Position numbers and translations under genes: made by a program
The notes under the pieces: model-generated
Told to the model about the DNA's origin: nothing
The model's input: the letters and a program-made list of their open reading frames with translations, nothing else
Databases searched by the model: none
Shown: in pieces, positions 1 to 10,759 of the stretch
Position numbering within the stretch: the first letter of the stretch is position 1
Layout: every line of letters begins with the position of its first letter
DNA from: Gadus chalcogrammus
Taxonomy: Eukaryota; Chordata; Actinopteri; Gadiformes; Gadidae
Direction of reading: 5' to 3'
Assembly: GCF_026213295.1 (NCBI RefSeq)
Contig: NC_079422.1
Coordinates: forward strand, 21,492,753 to 21,556,752
Length of the DNA: 64,000 nucleotides

Positions 1-284
1 AATGGAACAAAACTTAAGCACACACCCAGTGACTAATCACCTTGTCCAGGGGTGTTCCAACATGGTTTACCAGAGGGCCTTGTGGACTTAAAGAAAGCCA
101 CACATTTGACAGACAGCACGGAATGCCGTTAAACTAAGATAATCTACAGGTTACTAGTGCTACATGAGCATTTTGCACAATATTTGTACTCCAATGCTAC
201 GTAAAGCAGGCTTCTTCAGAAACCCGTAGCCTGCTACATTGAAGGGAAATTGTAACAAATCCTGACCAAGACCGAAAGATGGCT

Positions 285-341
285 CTGGAAGCCACTACGG
301 CCCACGCAGCAGATTACTGCGTGGACCTTGGTGGCTTCCAG
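285..341. repeat. Two-step imperfect hairpin
   Basis: An 11-bp perfect arm (CTGGAAGCCAC, 285-295, with GTGGCTTCCAG, 331-341) encloses a second 8-bp perfect arm (CCACGCAG, 302-309, with CTGCGTGG, 317-324). The internal loops are about six bases each and the terminal loop seven. It could be the core of a foldback MITE or a short RNA hairpin. No other evidence separates these. Confidence 0.6.
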
Positions 342-434
342 ATCAACCCTTCGGTGGACCATTCATACACATGTATTCCGAGGATGAAGACACTGGAGTC
401 CCATGGCACTAGATTCCTTTGAAGACTAAGTTGG

Positions 435-465
435 TATGGGGGGGCCCAAAGGGGGCCCCCCCATA
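435..465. repeat. Perfect 13-bp G/C palindrome
   Basis: TATGGGGGGGCCC (435-447) is the exact reverse complement of 453-465, with a five-base loop. It may be part of a transposon terminus; no matching partner was seen. Confidence 0.6.
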
Positions 466-654
466 GATCTTGTCAGTCATCCAACACCTGTTAAGAGAAA
501 CACACACACACATCACAAGATACAAATCAGCAAAGCAAGGTTAACAAACAGCGGCGACATGCATGTCAAGGTACAAAGAGCAGGGATACTGATGGCTTGT
601 GTCTGAGGAGACAGCCCAAAAACGTCAACAATTAATAAAGGAAAATAACTTTTA

Positions 655-890
655 CTCACTGCGGTGGATCTTGGGATACGTTGGGCCGTGAAGGATACAG
701 CCGATGCATCCTTCAAATCCGGGAAAAGAAGGCTGCATTCGTAGGCCGCATTTGAAGGACCCTTGGAATTGGGACAGCACTTGGCGCGTCGCTGTGACGC
801 AATCTGCGTCGACGCATCCTTCGAATGTAGCCTTCGAAGGATGCGTCCTAGGAATTGGGACACAGCCAGTGGCGTCAAGTGGCCACTAGA
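655..890. repeat. Foldback (MITE-like) repeat with 15-bp perfect palindrome
   Basis: 811-825 and 833-847 are perfect reverse complements (GACGCATCCTTCGAA) around a seven-base loop. Related 'gcatccttc' and 'gaaggatg' words recur across 690-850, as in a self-complementary non-autonomous element. The outer limits are approximate and no target-site duplication was found. Confidence 0.5.
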
Positions 891-1136
891 TGGGGGTGTT
901 GGACCGCGTAGCAGGACGCGGAGTGACATTATACTGCTTTGTCCCCTCATGCATAATTGGTCTAGCCGACAGGTGCATCAACCTTGGCTTTTCCACAGAA
1001 AAGGTCGGTTAATTTTGCGCATTTGGCTGCACCTTGCGCTTTTTTTTCAACCTTAACTTCTGAGCGCCACCCATTTATTTTTCCTCTCCACCACCTTTTT
1101 ATCCTTTTTCACATTTTCGTATTTCTGTGTAACTTC

Positions 1137-1138
<2 letters not shown>

Positions 1139-1169
<31 letters not shown>
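1139..1169. repeat. (AT)n microsatellite
   Basis: An uninterrupted AT alternation of about 15 units. Confidence 0.9.
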
Positions 1170-1172
<3 letters not shown>

Positions 1173-1260
1173 TTTATTTATTTATTTCTGGCTGGCTTGA
1201 CCTGAAATCGTCCGGTCGTTCGGGAAATCTCCCGAACCTCCCGATGGCCAGTCCGCCCCT

Positions 1261-1512
1261 GGTCTTGTCCATCATCTCTGTCCATCATCTCTGTATCAAT
1301 TTGATTACTTTCTCATTTGCCGGCTATTCGCTATTTCCAGTCTTGTGTTTCTGACTAAATTGATTTTAAGGGCGATATGTACAATGTTTAAAACATGCAT
1401 TTCATTTAGCGGAGCTGAAAAGGGAGACTTTTTTGTTTAAATTGACTGACAATTTAGGTAATTTAAAGTAATCCAAACTAAGATGGATCCAGACAGTTCG
1501 ACAATGGCAGGC
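1261..1512 (+). repeat. Dispersed direct repeat A, copy 1
   Basis: Collinear with 3114-3378 in the same orientation. Shared words run from 'tcttgtc.atcatctctgtc' through 'ctgactaaattgatt' and 'aatttaggtaatttaaagta' to 'atccaaactaag'. With copy 2 it brackets about 1.6 kb that holds the LINE fragment. It is not recognised as a named family. Confidence 0.75.
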
Positions 1513-1699
1513 GGGAAAAATAATGAACCATCAACTGGAATCAAAGAAACATAACAAAGTTGCGAATAAACCCCTTAAAACCCCTTCGATCCAACATGAG
1601 TAGCCCAACAATGTGTTTACAGGTTCCCTAACCCTACCCCAAAACACCCCAGAATTATGACCCGCCGAATCAATCCAACAACGTGGTTACAAAAAAAAA

Positions 1700-2280
1700 A
1701 GTGTACAAATGTCCGGGTGAAAGACTGTCAATCTTGAACGTTGGTATGCAACGAAGAGATACTCAGACAGCATGCGTTGGCGTCAAGGTCAAAGAATACA
1801 CCTGACCAATCACATTCATGGCATGGACAGTGGAGGGTAGCAGACCATTATTTTGCCTACTTACAAGAAGAAGAAAGACCTACAGCAGAGTGTACCAGCC
1901 GTACCTGCCTAATGCACTGTTTACCGGAGCTATAGACTACTGGTATGGTGCGTCTATTTTAAAAAGGACACCTGGGTTTAACCTCATTCTATTCGAGGTA
2001 GTGCTTCTTATTTACTATTTCGGTGTATATATCACGGAGGACACTGCCATCAACGAACGTTTTTGCAGCTGGCTTTTTTTTTTAAAGCTGACCCACGGGC
2101 AGCATATCATTCAAAATAGTGCAGAGCAGTAGGCCTACGAAGTAGGCTACACCTGCACAGGGTCGGATGTGCAAACACACAATTGATTTTATTACTATTT
2201 CTTAATGTTGTGGAGAGAATGTGCTTCCTGAAGCTCAACCTCAAGTGTTTTCCCTAACCACTTTTTCCCCACATATACAT
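1700..2280 (+). repeat. Dispersed repeat B, copy 1
   Basis: Matches 7063-7690 in the same orientation over about 580 bp. Examples are 'gggtgaaagactgtcaat', 'cctacagcagagtgtaccag' and 'gtgcttcctgaagctcaacc'. It runs directly into the LINE RT fragment, so it may be an upstream part of the same retroelement or an unrelated element next to it. Confidence 0.75.
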
Positions 2281-2287
2281 TTATCAT

Positions 2288-2935
2288 AGATGTCGATGGA
2301 TGGCCTCACCGACCTCTTTAACACCTCGCTGATTCAGGCTGTTGTCCCATCCTGTTTCAAGGTTGCCGCCATCATACCAGTGCCTAAGAAATCCTGACCT
2401 CCGCCCCGTAGCACTGACTTCCATCATTATGAAGAGCTTCGAGAGGCTGGTGAAGGACCACATCACCTCCAAGCTCCCACCATCACTCGAGCCATTCCAG
2501 TTTGCGTACCAAAACCGAACCACTCCACAGAGGAGGCCATCTCCTCTGCCTTCCACCTGACCCTGGAGCATCTGGAGGATAAAAACACCCACGTGCGGAT
2601 GCTGTTTCTGGACTTCAGCTCAGCCAGCGTTCAACACGATCATCCCCCAGAATCTGGGGTGCAAACTGGGTCACTTGGGCCTCGGACACCGGTTCCCCCA
2701 AGGGCTGTGTTCTCAGCCCCCTGCTGTTCACCCTGATGACCCACGACTGTCGTCCCAGATTCAGCTCCAACCACTTCTTGAAGTATGCGGACGACACAAC
2801 TGTTGTGGGCCTCGTCCAGGATGACAATGAACTGGCCTACAGGGACGAGGTGAAACATCTGGTGGACTGGTTCAAAGTCAACAACCTGGAAACCTGAGCT
2901 GCCCCATGGGATATGGAACACGCGGACAGAAGGCT
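2288..2935 (+). mobile_element. Degenerate non-LTR (L2/CR1/Rex-like) LINE reverse-transcriptase fragment
   Basis: Translation across several frameshifts and stops gives typical LINE RT blocks. These are '[21 protein letters not shown]' near 2330, '[12 protein letters not shown]' near 2595, '[13 protein letters not shown]' near 2700, and the catalytic 'KYADDTTVVGL' near 2780. The YADD box identifies a reverse transcriptase. The frame is broken many times, so it is a dead fragment. The family is assigned by resemblance to common teleost L2/Rex-type LINEs and is not certain. Confidence 0.85.
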
Positions 2936-3113
2936 GGGCTCAGTTTCCATGAGAAACCGGCAAGTTGGTTGCTTTTGAATAACGAGAGGAACACATGTTG
3001 GACATCATTTCGTATGTAGCCTATTTCCAATCTTAAGAAGTGGACATCTTCAAGTGATAATTTAACACAAATCCGAGCCACACTGACAGACTCTGCCCGT
3101 GGTGGTGCTTAAA

Positions 3114-3378
3114 GTGGTCTTGTCGATCATCTCTGTCCATCCTCTCTGTATCAATTTGAATGCTTTCTAATTTGCCGGTTTTTCCCTTTTTCCAGTCTTG
3201 GGTTTCTGACTAAATTGATTTACAGGGCGATATGTAGGCTACAAAGTTTAATACATGCATTTCAATGAGTGGTGCTGAATGGGGAGGTGAAACTTTAAAA
3301 AAAAATGTACAGACAATTTAGGTAATTTAAAGTAGGCTTGGCTAATCCAAACTAAGAGATGGGTCCAGAAAGTTTGAC
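3114..3378 (+). repeat. Dispersed direct repeat A, copy 2
   Basis: Second copy of the repeat at 1261-1512, same orientation, diverged by substitutions and small indels. Confidence 0.75.
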
Positions 3379-6112
3379 AATGGAAGGCAATCGAAGCTCT
3401 ACAGTCTACACATACTCCCTATTGATTTTGAAGCTTTTGAAATTAACCATACATGTAACCCCTCTTTACACAACACTAAAGTGGTCTCTTATAACTATGT
3501 ATGTATACGTTGGCCTAACGCCCTAACTGTAATTGCAATGTAAATATCTGTTCCCCTAACTCAAACTAGTTTACTTAGATCATTCATCGCCATAGTCATG
3601 CGATTCTTATCAGCCTAGGCCTATTTATTTTTTGCACTGCACTCATGCTTTTGTTGGCAACTATCGAATGCATGCCTTTTTATGGAGAGAACAGTGTCGT
3701 TCCACTTGGATAGTTTACGTCAGTTGGACCATCCACCGGAGATAGTTACACATAGTCTGTGTATTTCGATGAGCAATTCAATGTAGGCCATTCGTCATAT
3801 TTGTCTAAATGCTCCCCTCCAGTGGTCAATTTGAGCAAGTGTCGTTGACTGGTCGAGGAACGATAATGCATTGCAATAGAGTAAAGATGATTTTCAAGGA
3901 ATGGGTCAGCATTTCCCAATTGTTTATTTTTTATCATCTTTAAAAGTACATTAAAATAATATAGTAAATACTTGTATTAGCCACCGCCCTGTAGTAATCG
4001 ACTGAAACATAAACCTACTTAAATACCTATTTGAGTACCTGAGCGGGTATGTTTCGTGTCTTATAAATAAATGGATTAATGGAATTATGATATAACTAAA
4101 TACTTGATAAGGAAATCAACAAAATGATCCATTCATCAAATTGATGCATTGTTTCCTAAATGACATGGTTCAGGCTTGAAAAACTGCAGAACAATTCTAT
4201 GGTCAGTAGGAAGCCACTGATCCATAAGGCCTTCGAGAAATGGACCATGCACTGCTTTCCTATTTTTCCCTGAGTGCCTTGTGTGTGTGGTCCTCCTTAA
4301 GTAGAAGCGATGCCCCATTTCATTCTGGACAGTCTCCCTGTGTTTACTAGTTGTTACGGACAAATACCCCGATCCCTCGTCTAAGTCGACAACATTTATA
4401 TCAATACCTTCTTAAAACGACTTCATATAAGTAACCCTCACACCGTTATATATAAACACAGCCCTAAGCACCCCTTAAAAAACAATGTGTTTATTTTTGG
4501 AAAGTATACAAGCACTGTGGGGAGAATACGAGTGCAACTCAGAGAAGCATCGTTCCCTTGGATCAACAACCTCCTCTCTGCCCTCGCCTCCACGTCCATC
4601 TCCCCTCTCTCCGCTCTGATTAACCCTCTCTGACCTTAAGAGGAGGCCGACTGGGTAAACATCAGATAAGACAGCCGCTGTAAATTGTAACGCCTAAAAG
4701 CCTGGGTCCCGCGCCTCGCTGGCGGCATATCTGCCCCTCTCCCCGGTGAAGCGTTGACTCTGGGCATCGCTATGTGCGCGTGGCTTGACCTAAAGTCGCC
4801 GCTTGGTGTGGATCTATGTGATCAGTAATGCCTGGTGGTTGCCATGATTTCTCTTGTGTCACGTTTTTTCCACACTTTTATGCTGCTGTTTTGACCACAA
4901 TGAAGGAATGGCGGCCGTCAGAGGCTCGAGCATGTGAGTGTCGGTTGTGTGTTTGGAGTGTTGACTATCCTCCCGGCTCCCAGGGGGCCAGGAATCACCT
5001 CAAAAGCCGATGTTCTGGGGCGTCAAAAACAACGTCAGGAATAGATTTTCTCTGTTTGGTTAGGTTGCAATAAAAGACGAGCCATAAAATACTTTATAAG
5101 GGGCTTCAATGAAATGTTTGGTGGTTGGTCCATGCAAGGCATGTCCACAACACCTTTTTTTACAATAACCAGGCACACAAAGAAGTTAAGTGCAAACGCG
5201 TCACGGCGCTTGCTTTGGTACTTTCGGAAACAGAGTATCTGAACTCACAAAATCTGTATTGATACAGGGGTTGGGCACAACAAGCATTTAAATACTACTG
5301 CCAGGGTGATGAAGTCCTTCTTAAGAAATGTGACCACGTGCTATCACTACAGTATGCATGCAAAAAGCTGCGAATTCTGGGTTGTTTGGGGTACTGTAAA
5401 CACACTGTTGGGCTGCTCATGTTAGAGAGAAAAAAGTAAAAAGGCTCCTCAGGTTGGATCTAAGTAAAAAATTAACATTGATGTAATCTTTTTTTGTACT
5501 CTTTTTTGGAGGCTGTATATGTTTGATTCAAGGCTTTCTTTGTGTTTGCCCTCCTTTACACCAAGCATTGCCTCCCCAACCTGGGGATTTCTACAGCATG
5601 CGGTGTATCACATTTAAGAGTCCTCACCTTCAAACTTTTTTGGCCCACAATTACCGTGTGTTAAAAAAAAAGGTTGGGACATATGTTCAAGGATTGTTTT
5701 TTAATGTTTGTAGAATGATGTTTTGCTGTAATGCACCGTTTGTAATTTTGGGGTTTTAAGAAGCTGTTCTGTAAACGTTTTTTTTTTTTTGTATCTACAG
5801 CCCCTCTAATTAGCACCAGGGATGTTCATGTGTATTCATGAAAAGGAGCTTATTTTGTCAGGCCTGTGTGTGGGCTGGGACAGTTGTATTGTTTTTGTAA
5901 TGATTTCGAAAACACTATTAGTGTTTTCTCATGATAAAACATCATTAACTGCACATTTGCAGTTGCCTGAAAAAAAGTAAAAAGTAAAAAAGTTCCCACT
6001 GTGTGGGATCCTCTCAGAGAGGCTTCCGTCTGTGTCACAAACACAGTGGTTACCCCCCTGAGCTGAGCCTCATGTTTCTTGAGAACATTTTCCACCACCT
6101 CACCTCCCACAT

Positions 6113-6115
<3 letters not shown>

Positions 6116-6190
<75 letters not shown>
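6116..6190. repeat. (CT)n microsatellite
   Basis: A nearly pure CT alternation of about 37 units, followed by a pyrimidine-rich stretch that joins the next tract. Confidence 0.95.
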
Positions 6191-6192
<2 letters not shown>

Positions 6193-6262
6193 GCTAACTA
6201 GCCCATCTCTCTCTCCTTCTCTCTCTCCCTTTCTCTCTTCCTCGCTACCTAGCTCCCTCCCC

Positions 6263-6263
<1 letters not shown>

Positions 6264-6334
<71 letters not shown>

Positions 6335-6352
6335 CTCTCTCTCTCTCTTTCG
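6264..6352. repeat. (CT)n microsatellite, second tract
   Basis: A CT alternation with a few interruptions, 75 bp downstream of the first tract. The two may be one array broken by point changes. Confidence 0.9.
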
Positions 6353-7062
6353 TTACCTCCAATACAACCCTTCCTCCCTCACCTTTCCTCATTTTCCGAC
6401 AATGTTGAACCACAAATAAACACCGCGGCTGAGAGATTTGTAGTGACCTCCCAGGCCGTTCAACAGACTGCTTCGCTGCCACTTGGCAACACTCATCTGC
6501 TCTATGAAGCACACACCACTTTGTACACAAACAGCGGATATAAATAGAACTTGACAGCAGGGAAAACCGGTGAAATAGTTTGAATAGAGTGGTGAGAACA
6601 AAAATGGGAGGAGAGGAGTGCATACAGAGGTTAAAACAATGAGGAAAATCAGAGCCCTTTTGTGGGTTATTGAACTTGACTTGGAAGGTTTCATCACCGG
6701 CAGGGTTTTGGTTCAACATTTGCGTTAGATCCCTGCGCTTGACAGGTCTTTGATGTGCATGGCAACCCAGGACGAAATACCAGCAATGAAAAATCTTTCT
6801 TGAGGTAACCAGGGCTTTGATAAAGATAGAAGTTCCGCTTTACACCAAATAAAATACGATGCAACCTTCTTCACCACATTCGCATTCACCCTCACCCTTC
6901 CATGTCCTTTTGAATGGAAATGAACAGCGAGCTGAAGAGAGAAGCACTCGGGCCAAGAGAGTGTGTTTAACCTTTTTGTGCAACCTACAATAAGTGCGTA
7001 AGAGGGGTGTTTTTAGGAGAGTACGGGAGGGGAAGGGGTGGTGGGGGGGGCTCCACAGGTCA

Positions 7063-7690
7063 ACGTGTACCAAATGTGCGGGTGAAAGACTGTCAATGTT
7101 GAACGTCGGTATGCAACGAGAGAGACTGTGGCCCTGCACATACCAATATGGACGCCTTCTCCCTGCGTCCCCTGACAGCGTGCGGTGGCGTCAAGGTCAA
7201 AGAAAACACCTGCCCAATGACATCATAACATGGCCAGTGAAGGGTACTAGGCCCTTCTGGGGAAAAAAAGAAGAAAGACCTACAGCAGAGTGTACCAGCC
7301 ATACCTACCTGATACACTGTTTACCGGAGCTATACGGCATGGTGCGTCTATTTAAAAAGGAACCTGAATCAAACCTCAATCTAATTGAGGTAGTGCTGCC
7401 TCTTTTATACTATTTCAGTGTATATAAATATCTGAAAATCCGAGAAGGCACTGCCATCAATGACCGTTTATGAAGCTGGCTTTTTGTAAAGCTGACATAC
7501 GGGCAGCATATCATTCAAAATGGTGCAGAGCTGTACGAAGTGCACCTGCACGAGGATCGGATGTGCAAACACACTGTTGATTTTATTACGATTTATAATC
7601 TCAATGTTCGGAGAGCATGTGCTTCCTGAAGCTCAACCTCAAGTAAATCTTCCCTTAACCACACATACATTTATCATACAATGTTTCTAT
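7063..7690 (+). repeat. Dispersed repeat B, copy 2
   Basis: Second copy of the repeat at 1700-2280, same orientation. Similarity stops near 7690, where copy 1 runs into the LINE RT; copy 2 continues into unrelated sequence. Confidence 0.75.
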
Positions 7691-8225
7691 TACCAGAAGC
7701 TATTAAGGGGGAAAAGTCACAGTTGTAGGGCAAACACAGGAGAAAAGCTGACGGAACGACTGGACAGAAAGCGACAAGTTGTTTATGAGAGGGAAATGAG
7801 GGAGATACCCCATCATCCTGTATTTCACTGGACCCCATCCTTTGCCTGCAGAATGGAAATATTTCACAGATGCCGTGAATGTACGTAGGTAAAATTCCCA
7901 CCTCACCCTGAGTTATTCCATCTGCCAAACTTCCCGTAAAGGCTGAAGACAGAATTTTGGAAGCTAGAATGTGTAAACGGATTAGAGACATTTGGTTATT
8001 TTTCCCAAACATCACCTTAGATGGACTTGCTAACAATGGCCCAATGACCACAGTCGATGGAAAATAAGCATTCTACTCTACTCTATACCAACGTCAATGG
8101 GGGGGAGGGGGGGGAATAATTGGGATAAAACCATATCCTGTGTGAACAATAAGGAACCAAAAGAATAATAAAAGTTTGATCTTATTCAATATATGCTATC
8201 CGACCCAGCTAAGCTAACTCACCAC

Positions 8226-8433
8226 GGGAGCGTGTCTATGTTCCCCGGGTCCTATGTTCCCCTCTCTGTATGAGACGGGGGAACATTAGAAAATATATGT
8301 TCCCCACTTTTCCCAAAAAGGGTCCTATTTTCCCCGATATGCATGTGACCGGGGAACATAGGACCTTTTTTTTTTAAAAAAAGGGTCATAGGACCCGGGG
8401 AACATAGGACCCGGGGAACATAGGGATGACCCA
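8226..8433. mobile_element. hAT-like MITE ('CTATGTTCCCC' family), copy 1
   Basis: The ends are imperfect inverted repeats: the left end reads ctatgttccccgggtccta and the right end carries its complement. The element is flanked by CTCACCAC (8218-8225) and CCCACCAC (8434-8441), an 8-bp duplication with one mismatch. It has no coding capacity. Copy 2 at 35556-35827 has the same termini. An 8-bp duplication is characteristic of hAT transposons. Confidence 0.7.
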
Positions 8434-9267
8434 CCCACCACAGTATATTTTCTAGAGAATGTTGTTGAGGTGTGTGTAGCACCAATGGCGGGACAATTCA
8501 CAATCTATGGCTTTAATGATGCCACATTCCAACATGCGTCTGTGCAAACTGTTTTTTATGTAATGCCCTGGCCTACATCGCTGTCAGGCAGAGAGGAAAG
8601 TATTCCGCTGGAAAAAGAAACGGGAGACAGACACAATGGGAGGACAAACACGGGGAGACTGTGAAGTTTGACATTCTTGTAACCTCTATAGGGCAGGCTG
8701 TTTGAGATGCGGTGACTCAAGGTGCTGGCAGAAGGAGCCGGGCGTTCAATCATTCAGGAAGAGCTTCCATCTCTCTTTGCTCGACTCCACTTTTCTCTTA
8801 TCTATCAAGCTGCGCTATGGCTGTCTGTCACCCTTGATGCATAGTCTACTGGGTCAAAACATAGACAGCTCATTCATTATTCGATGAAAAAATTCACGAT
8901 TTCTTTGATGTCCAGTTCCGAACATGGGGATTTTATGGATTGTTTGGAATGTGTTTCGTCCAGCTTGAAATTGCATTTAAATCATCTCGATAAAACATAA
9001 TAAAAAATGGGTTTCTGGTGAAAATAAATCATGATGTTTGAGAACATTGGTTGCAGTCATAGAAACAGTTGTAATCGATGGTTTCAACATTTACCCAAAA
9101 AAATATATTTTTTATTTTTCTAAAAGTAAATACCAGTGATGGATTTTTTTTTAACTTTAATAAAATAACAAAATAAGTTAATGTATAAATGCTGCAAGAT
9201 GGGAATGCCAAATTGATGTCATATAAATGTTTGTGATTTTTTAAATTGTTATCTGCTGGCACCATGT

Positions 9268-9334
9268 CATTTACATTTACATTTAGGGCATTTAGCAGAC
9301 GCTTTTATCCAAAGCGACTTACAATAAGTAATGT
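9268..9334 (-). mobile_element. 3' tail of a tRNA-derived teleost SINE, minus orientation
   Basis: Contains the conserved teleost SINE/LINE tail 'gcatttagcagacgcttt' and 'aaagcgacttaca'. The tRNA-like head is missing. Better copies lie at 24393-24590, 52118-52322 and 62084-62316. Confidence 0.8.
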
Positions 9335-9807
9335 AAATTTCAAAAGTTCTCTTATTCAATGCAATACTTAATATTTCATTGCAATTTGTTGTGAAATTAT
9401 TAAACAATGACCCCTAATAGTATTGACTAAAACGTTATTTATGTCACTCATTACATTGTGATAAAAATGACTGAAAAATCTTCTCGTGATATCCATTGAC
9501 AAGCATTGCACTCAAATGGTTCCTCACCCGTTTACCTCAGCGAAGACCAGATGTGACTGAAGTCTATTTGGAATCAATGGGATAGCCCAAGTTTCCACCG
9601 GCTAGCTATTTATGGAAACATTAATGAGCCAACAGGGAATACTATAGTTTTCCAGTGCGACCTCCTTGCTAGAGTTCAGGCAGGAAGAGGTCAGGGGGTC
9701 ACTCTCCACTGTGACATGCTTTGAAGGCCCTGGTGGAACTTCTGTTGGATACATGATGGAGTCCTAGGCCCTGACATGAGTCCTTTATGTATGATAAACC
9801 CTACTGG

Positions 9808-9814
9808 TGTGTTT

Positions 9815-9850
<36 letters not shown>

Positions 9851-10170
9851 GTGTATGCGTGTGTGTTTGTGTGTGAATGTGCACGTGCATGAGTGTGTGT
9901 GTATGTGTGTTTGTGTGTGTGTGTGTGTGTGTTTATGTGTGTGCATGTGTGTATGTGTTTGTGAATGTGTGTGTGTGCATGATATTTGTGTGAGTGTGTG
10001 TTTGTGAATGTGTGCGTGCATGACTGTGTGTGTGTCTGTGAGTATGTGTGTGCAGGCAGGTGAGTGCATGAGTTTGTGCGTGTGTGTTTGTGTGTGTGTA
10101 TGTGTTTGAACGTGTGTTTGTGTGTGTGTGCATGTGTGTGTGCATGTGTGTGTTAGTGTGTGTCTGTGCA
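9808..10170. repeat. Degenerate (TG)n block
   Basis: About 360 bp of TG alternation broken by ca, tt, gc and ga interruptions. Long Cys-Val or Thr-His open frames across it are artefacts of the dinucleotide. Confidence 0.9.
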
Positions 10171-10473
10171 ATTGCATGCATGTGCATGGCGTTGGCCATG
10201 CACATGCGCACAGAATGTACAATACCAAACATTTATTGCATGACAACAATACATAGTGAATCGCATGTTTCAAGTCCACCTGACATAAAAACAAACGCCT
10301 CATTCTGTTCTTGTCCCCCTGGTCCAAGACCACCCTCAATCAGGAACTCACAGCGAAATGCAACTCTCGTCTCCCTCGGGTTGTCTGCCAAGATTCCAGA
10401 GCCTCCACCGGTTTTGAGCGTCTCCCGCATTCCGTCCCGCTTGTCGTCATGGTGCCAGGGAGGTTGACCGGTC

Positions 10474-10483
10474 TATATATAAG
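10474..10483 (+). promoter_or_regulatory. ccn3: TATA box of ccn3
   Basis: TATATATAAG lies about 220 bp upstream of the ccn3 start codon, so transcription would start near 10505. CCN family genes commonly have TATA promoters. The start site is inferred, not observed. Confidence 0.7.
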
Positions 10484-10702
10484 AGAGCCTCCGCTAGAGG
10501 CCTGGCCAGAAGCACTCAGAGGGTCCAGCATTCTGCAGCACGGTCCGTAACCATATAGCAGGAGGGACCGTTCGCACAGGAGCCGGCTCTATTTGATGCT
10601 CTGTTGAACAGCGATCGGTGAAACAAAAGAAACATACTCTTGACTTTATTCTTCCTTCTTTTTTATTCGACTGTGCTTTGCAGCAAGACTTGCAAACTCA
10701 AG

Positions 10703-10759
10703 ATGAGGATGTCAAACCTTGCAGAGAAAACTATCTTTGGTTTATACATTTCAGCACAG
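10703..10759 (+). CDS. ccn3: ccn3 exon 1 (coding part): signal peptide
   Basis: 19 codons ending CAG before a GTATGT donor (phase 0). Encodes the start of the leader, [19 protein letters not shown]. The leader is not conserved in sequence, so the start is inferred from frame and position. Confidence 0.8.

Larger units (their letters stand above)
1..10460. other. Intergenic region upstream of ccn3
   Basis: No gene was recognised here. The open frames are short and match no family I know. What can be seen are hairpins (285-341, 435-465, 811-847), an AT tract (1139-1169), direct repeats (1261-1512 with 3114-3378; 1700-2280 with 7063-7690), a LINE reverse-transcriptase fragment (2288-2935), two (TC)n tracts, a hAT-like MITE (8226-8433), a SINE tail (9268-9334) and a degenerate (TG)n block (9808-10170). 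3400-6100 contains nothing I can name. Confidence 0.7.

Noticed and set aside
4828..5073. 81-aa open frame
   Set aside because: No recognisable domain, codon pattern or splice context; chance frame.
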